Origin: Methylophilaceae bacterium | GTDB lineage: Bacteria > Pseudomonadota > Gammaproteobacteria > Burkholderiales > Methylophilaceae | DNA length: 64,000 nt | Direction of reading: 5' to 3' | Assembly: GCA_016778465.1 (NCBI GenBank) | Contig: JADHPM010000001.1 | Span: 1 to 64,000, forward strand | Shown: in pieces, positions 62,745 through 64,000 of the stretch | Layout: every line of letters begins with the position of its first letter | Numbering within the stretch: the first letter of the stretch is position 1 | The notes under the pieces: model-generated | The model's database searches: none | Seen by the model: the letters and a program-made list of their open reading frames with translations, nothing else | What the model was told of the DNA's origin: nothing | Program-made: the position numbers and the translations under genes

Positions 62745-63848
62745 ATGCTACTAGAATTTTTTCGTTGGTTGTCTGATAGCTTTAGTAGCTTTAGTGTTTT
62801 TAACTATATTTCTCTAAGAGCCGTGCTTGCAGTTATTACCTCTTTATTTGTCTCTTTTTCTTTTGGCCCTTGGTTTATTAGAAAGTTAGGCGATTACAGT
62901 TTTGGGGAATACATAAGATCTGATGGCCCCGAGGACCACCTTAAAAAATCTGGGACTCCAACAATGGGTGGCGGGCTAATTCTTATATCCATTTTAATTT
63001 CAACACTACTTTGGGCAGATTTGTCGAACCGTTATATTTGGCTACTAATTTTGGTTACAGGGGGGTTTGGTATAATTGGCCTTGTAGACGATTACAGTAA
63101 AATTAAGAAAAAAAATTCGGATGGCCTGCGTGCTATCCATAAATATTTATTACAGTCTATTATTGGTCTTGGGGTAGCAACTTACTTATTAATGACTGCG
63201 ACATCGCCACTTCAAACAGAATTACTTATTCCTTTCTTTAAGGACCTTAGCTTGCCCTTAGGAACATTTGGTTTTTTAATTTTGTCTTATTTAGTTATTG
63301 TGGGTAGCAGTAATGCTGTCAATTTAACAGATGGTCTTGATGGTTTGGCAATCATGCCAATTGTTATGGTTATAAGTGCATTAGGCGTATTTGCTTATTT
63401 GAGTGGCAATACTATATTTGCATCCTACCTGGGTATTCCCTACATATCAGGAACTGGTGAACTTACAATTTTTTGTGCTGCGATCGTGGGTGCGGGCTTG
63501 GGTTTCTTATGGTTTAACGCATATCCTGCTGAGGTATTTATGGGTGACTTGGGGTCGTTATCATTGGGAGCTGCAATGGGAACTCTGGCAGTAATTGTTC
63601 GCCAAGAGATAGTTTTATTGATAATGGCTGGTGTTTTTGTGGTGGAAACAATCTCAGTGGCGCTGCAAGTAAGCTATTTTCGCTATACTAAATTTAAATA
63701 CGGACATGGTAGAAGAATATTTTTAATGGCTCCTCTTCATCACCATTATGAAAAAAAGGGATGGAAAGAGACTCAAGTGGTGGTTAGATTTTGGATTATA
63801 TCTATGATATTGGTCCTTATCGGATTGGCGAGCCTTAAAATTAGGTGA
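62745..63848 (+). CDS. mraY: Phospho-N-acetylmuramoyl-pentapeptide-transferase MraY
   Basis: MraY makes lipid I from UDP-MurNAc-pentapeptide and undecaprenyl phosphate. The 367-residue membrane protein has about ten helices. Signature loops are [34 protein letters not shown] with the catalytic Asp pair, [13 protein letters not shown], and [16 protein letters not shown]-like [13 protein letters not shown] near the end. Its stop overlaps the murD start by one base. Confidence 0.97.
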   Translation: MLLEFFRWLSDSFSSFSVFNYISLRAVLAVITSLFVSFSFGPWFIRKLGDYSFGEYIRSDGPEDHLKKSGTPTMGGGLILISILISTLLWADLSNRYIWLLILVTGGFGIIGLVDDYSKIKKKNSDGLRAIHKYLLQSIIGLGVATYLLMTATSPLQTELLIPFFKDLSLPLGTFGFLILSYLVIVGSSNAVNLTDGLDGLAIMPIVMVISALGVFAYLSGNTIFASYLGIPYISGTGELTIFCAAIVGAGLGFLWFNAYPAEVFMGDLGSLSLGAAMGTLAVIVRQEIVLLIMAGVFVVETISVALQVSYFRYTKFKYGHGRRIFLMAPLHHHYEKKGWKETQVVVRFWIISMILVLIGLASLKIR

Positions 63849-64000
63849 TGCACAAGACAAATACTGATCACATTCTTATTCTGGGTATGGGGATAACCGG
63901 GCTATCCTTGTTGAATTATTTATCAAAAAAAAATAAAACAATTTCTGTCTATGATCAAAATAAATCTTTAGATAAGCTAAAAGAAATTACAAAGAATTAC
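63848..64000 (+). CDS. murD: UDP-N-acetylmuramoylalanine-D-glutamate ligase MurD, N-terminal end (partial)
   Basis: The first 51 codons are in the window. ATG at 63848 overlaps the mraY stop (TGATG). The start HILILGMGITGLSLLNYLSKKNKTISVYD is the UDP-binding Rossmann-like segment found at the start of MurD, and gene order (mraY-murD) agrees. MurD adds D-Glu to UDP-MurNAc-L-Ala; the ATP-binding and ligand domains lie beyond the window. Confidence 0.9.
   Translation, partial: MHKTNTDHILILGMGITGLSLLNYLSKKNKTISVYDQNKSLDKLKEITKNY

Overview
The window looks like a chromosomal segment of a small-genome, AT-rich methylotrophic betaproteobacterium of the order Methylophilales. It most resembles the planktonic OM43/LD28 type (Methylophilales HTCC2181, Candidatus Methylopumilus). 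The reasons are a XoxF-type methanol dehydrogenase with its XoxJ and XoxG partners, an NAD-linked FdsGBACD formate dehydrogenase, betaproteobacterial gene orders (rpsP-rimM-trmD-rplS; rpsU-yqeY-dnaG-rpoD-tRNA; rnpB next to mraZ), very short intergenic spaces with many start/stop overlaps, and strong AT bias. The assignment is inferred from gene content; no database search was possible.

Layout. 1-2016: end of rpsP, then rimM, trmD and rplS, closed by a terminator; S16 and L19 both carry repeat-encoded Ala/Pro/Glu tails. 2036-4926: xerD, folB, plsY, tsaD. 5017-9625: macromolecular-synthesis operon rpsU-yqeY-dnaG, then rpoD with its own sigma70 promoter and a CAU tRNA. 9922-19812: accessory genes, namely a tiny Cys-rich protein, a TPR-sulfotransferase, MarC, a His-rich secreted peptide with a ZnuD-like TonB receptor, a SYLF protein, and a Fur-box-controlled porin/FMN-binding/PepSY operon, then a DNA glycosylase and an SDR enzyme. 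19878-25516: a secreted pentapeptide-repeat protein with msrPQ, then hupB, umuDC and rodZ. 25519-31772: an ion antiporter, cfa, a TPR-oxygenase, a YihY protein fused to a cyclic-nucleotide-binding domain, and a proline iminopeptidase.

31773-50015 is the energy-metabolism core. It holds xoxF, xoxJ, xoxG, a second XoxG-like lipoprotein cytochrome and a type II NADH dehydrogenase. After lplT, phoH and a peroxiredoxin come the molybdenum-cofactor genes moeA-mobB-mobA-moaA, transcribed divergently from fdsGBA-fdhD-fdsD. Methanol oxidation in the periplasm would feed electrons through XoxG; formate oxidation in the cytoplasm would give NADH, which Ndh could pass to the quinone pool. The Moco genes supply the cofactor of FdsA and of MsrP.

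50016-64000: a membrane glycosyltransferase, rpmE, rho, trxA, dolP, rsmI, pyrC, RNase P RNA, and the start of the division/cell-wall cluster (mraZ, rsmH, ftsL, ftsI, murE, murF, mraY, murD running off the end). rsmH is interrupted by a frameshift at a 10-A tract.

No CRISPR array, insertion sequence, integrase-associated island or origin was seen. The most interesting signals are the rsmH poly-A frameshift, the matching ribosomal-protein tails, the Fur-controlled flavin-protein operon, the DNA-binding-like extension on UmuD, the palindromic site upstream of xoxF, and a second XoxG-like cytochrome placed directly behind a strong terminator.
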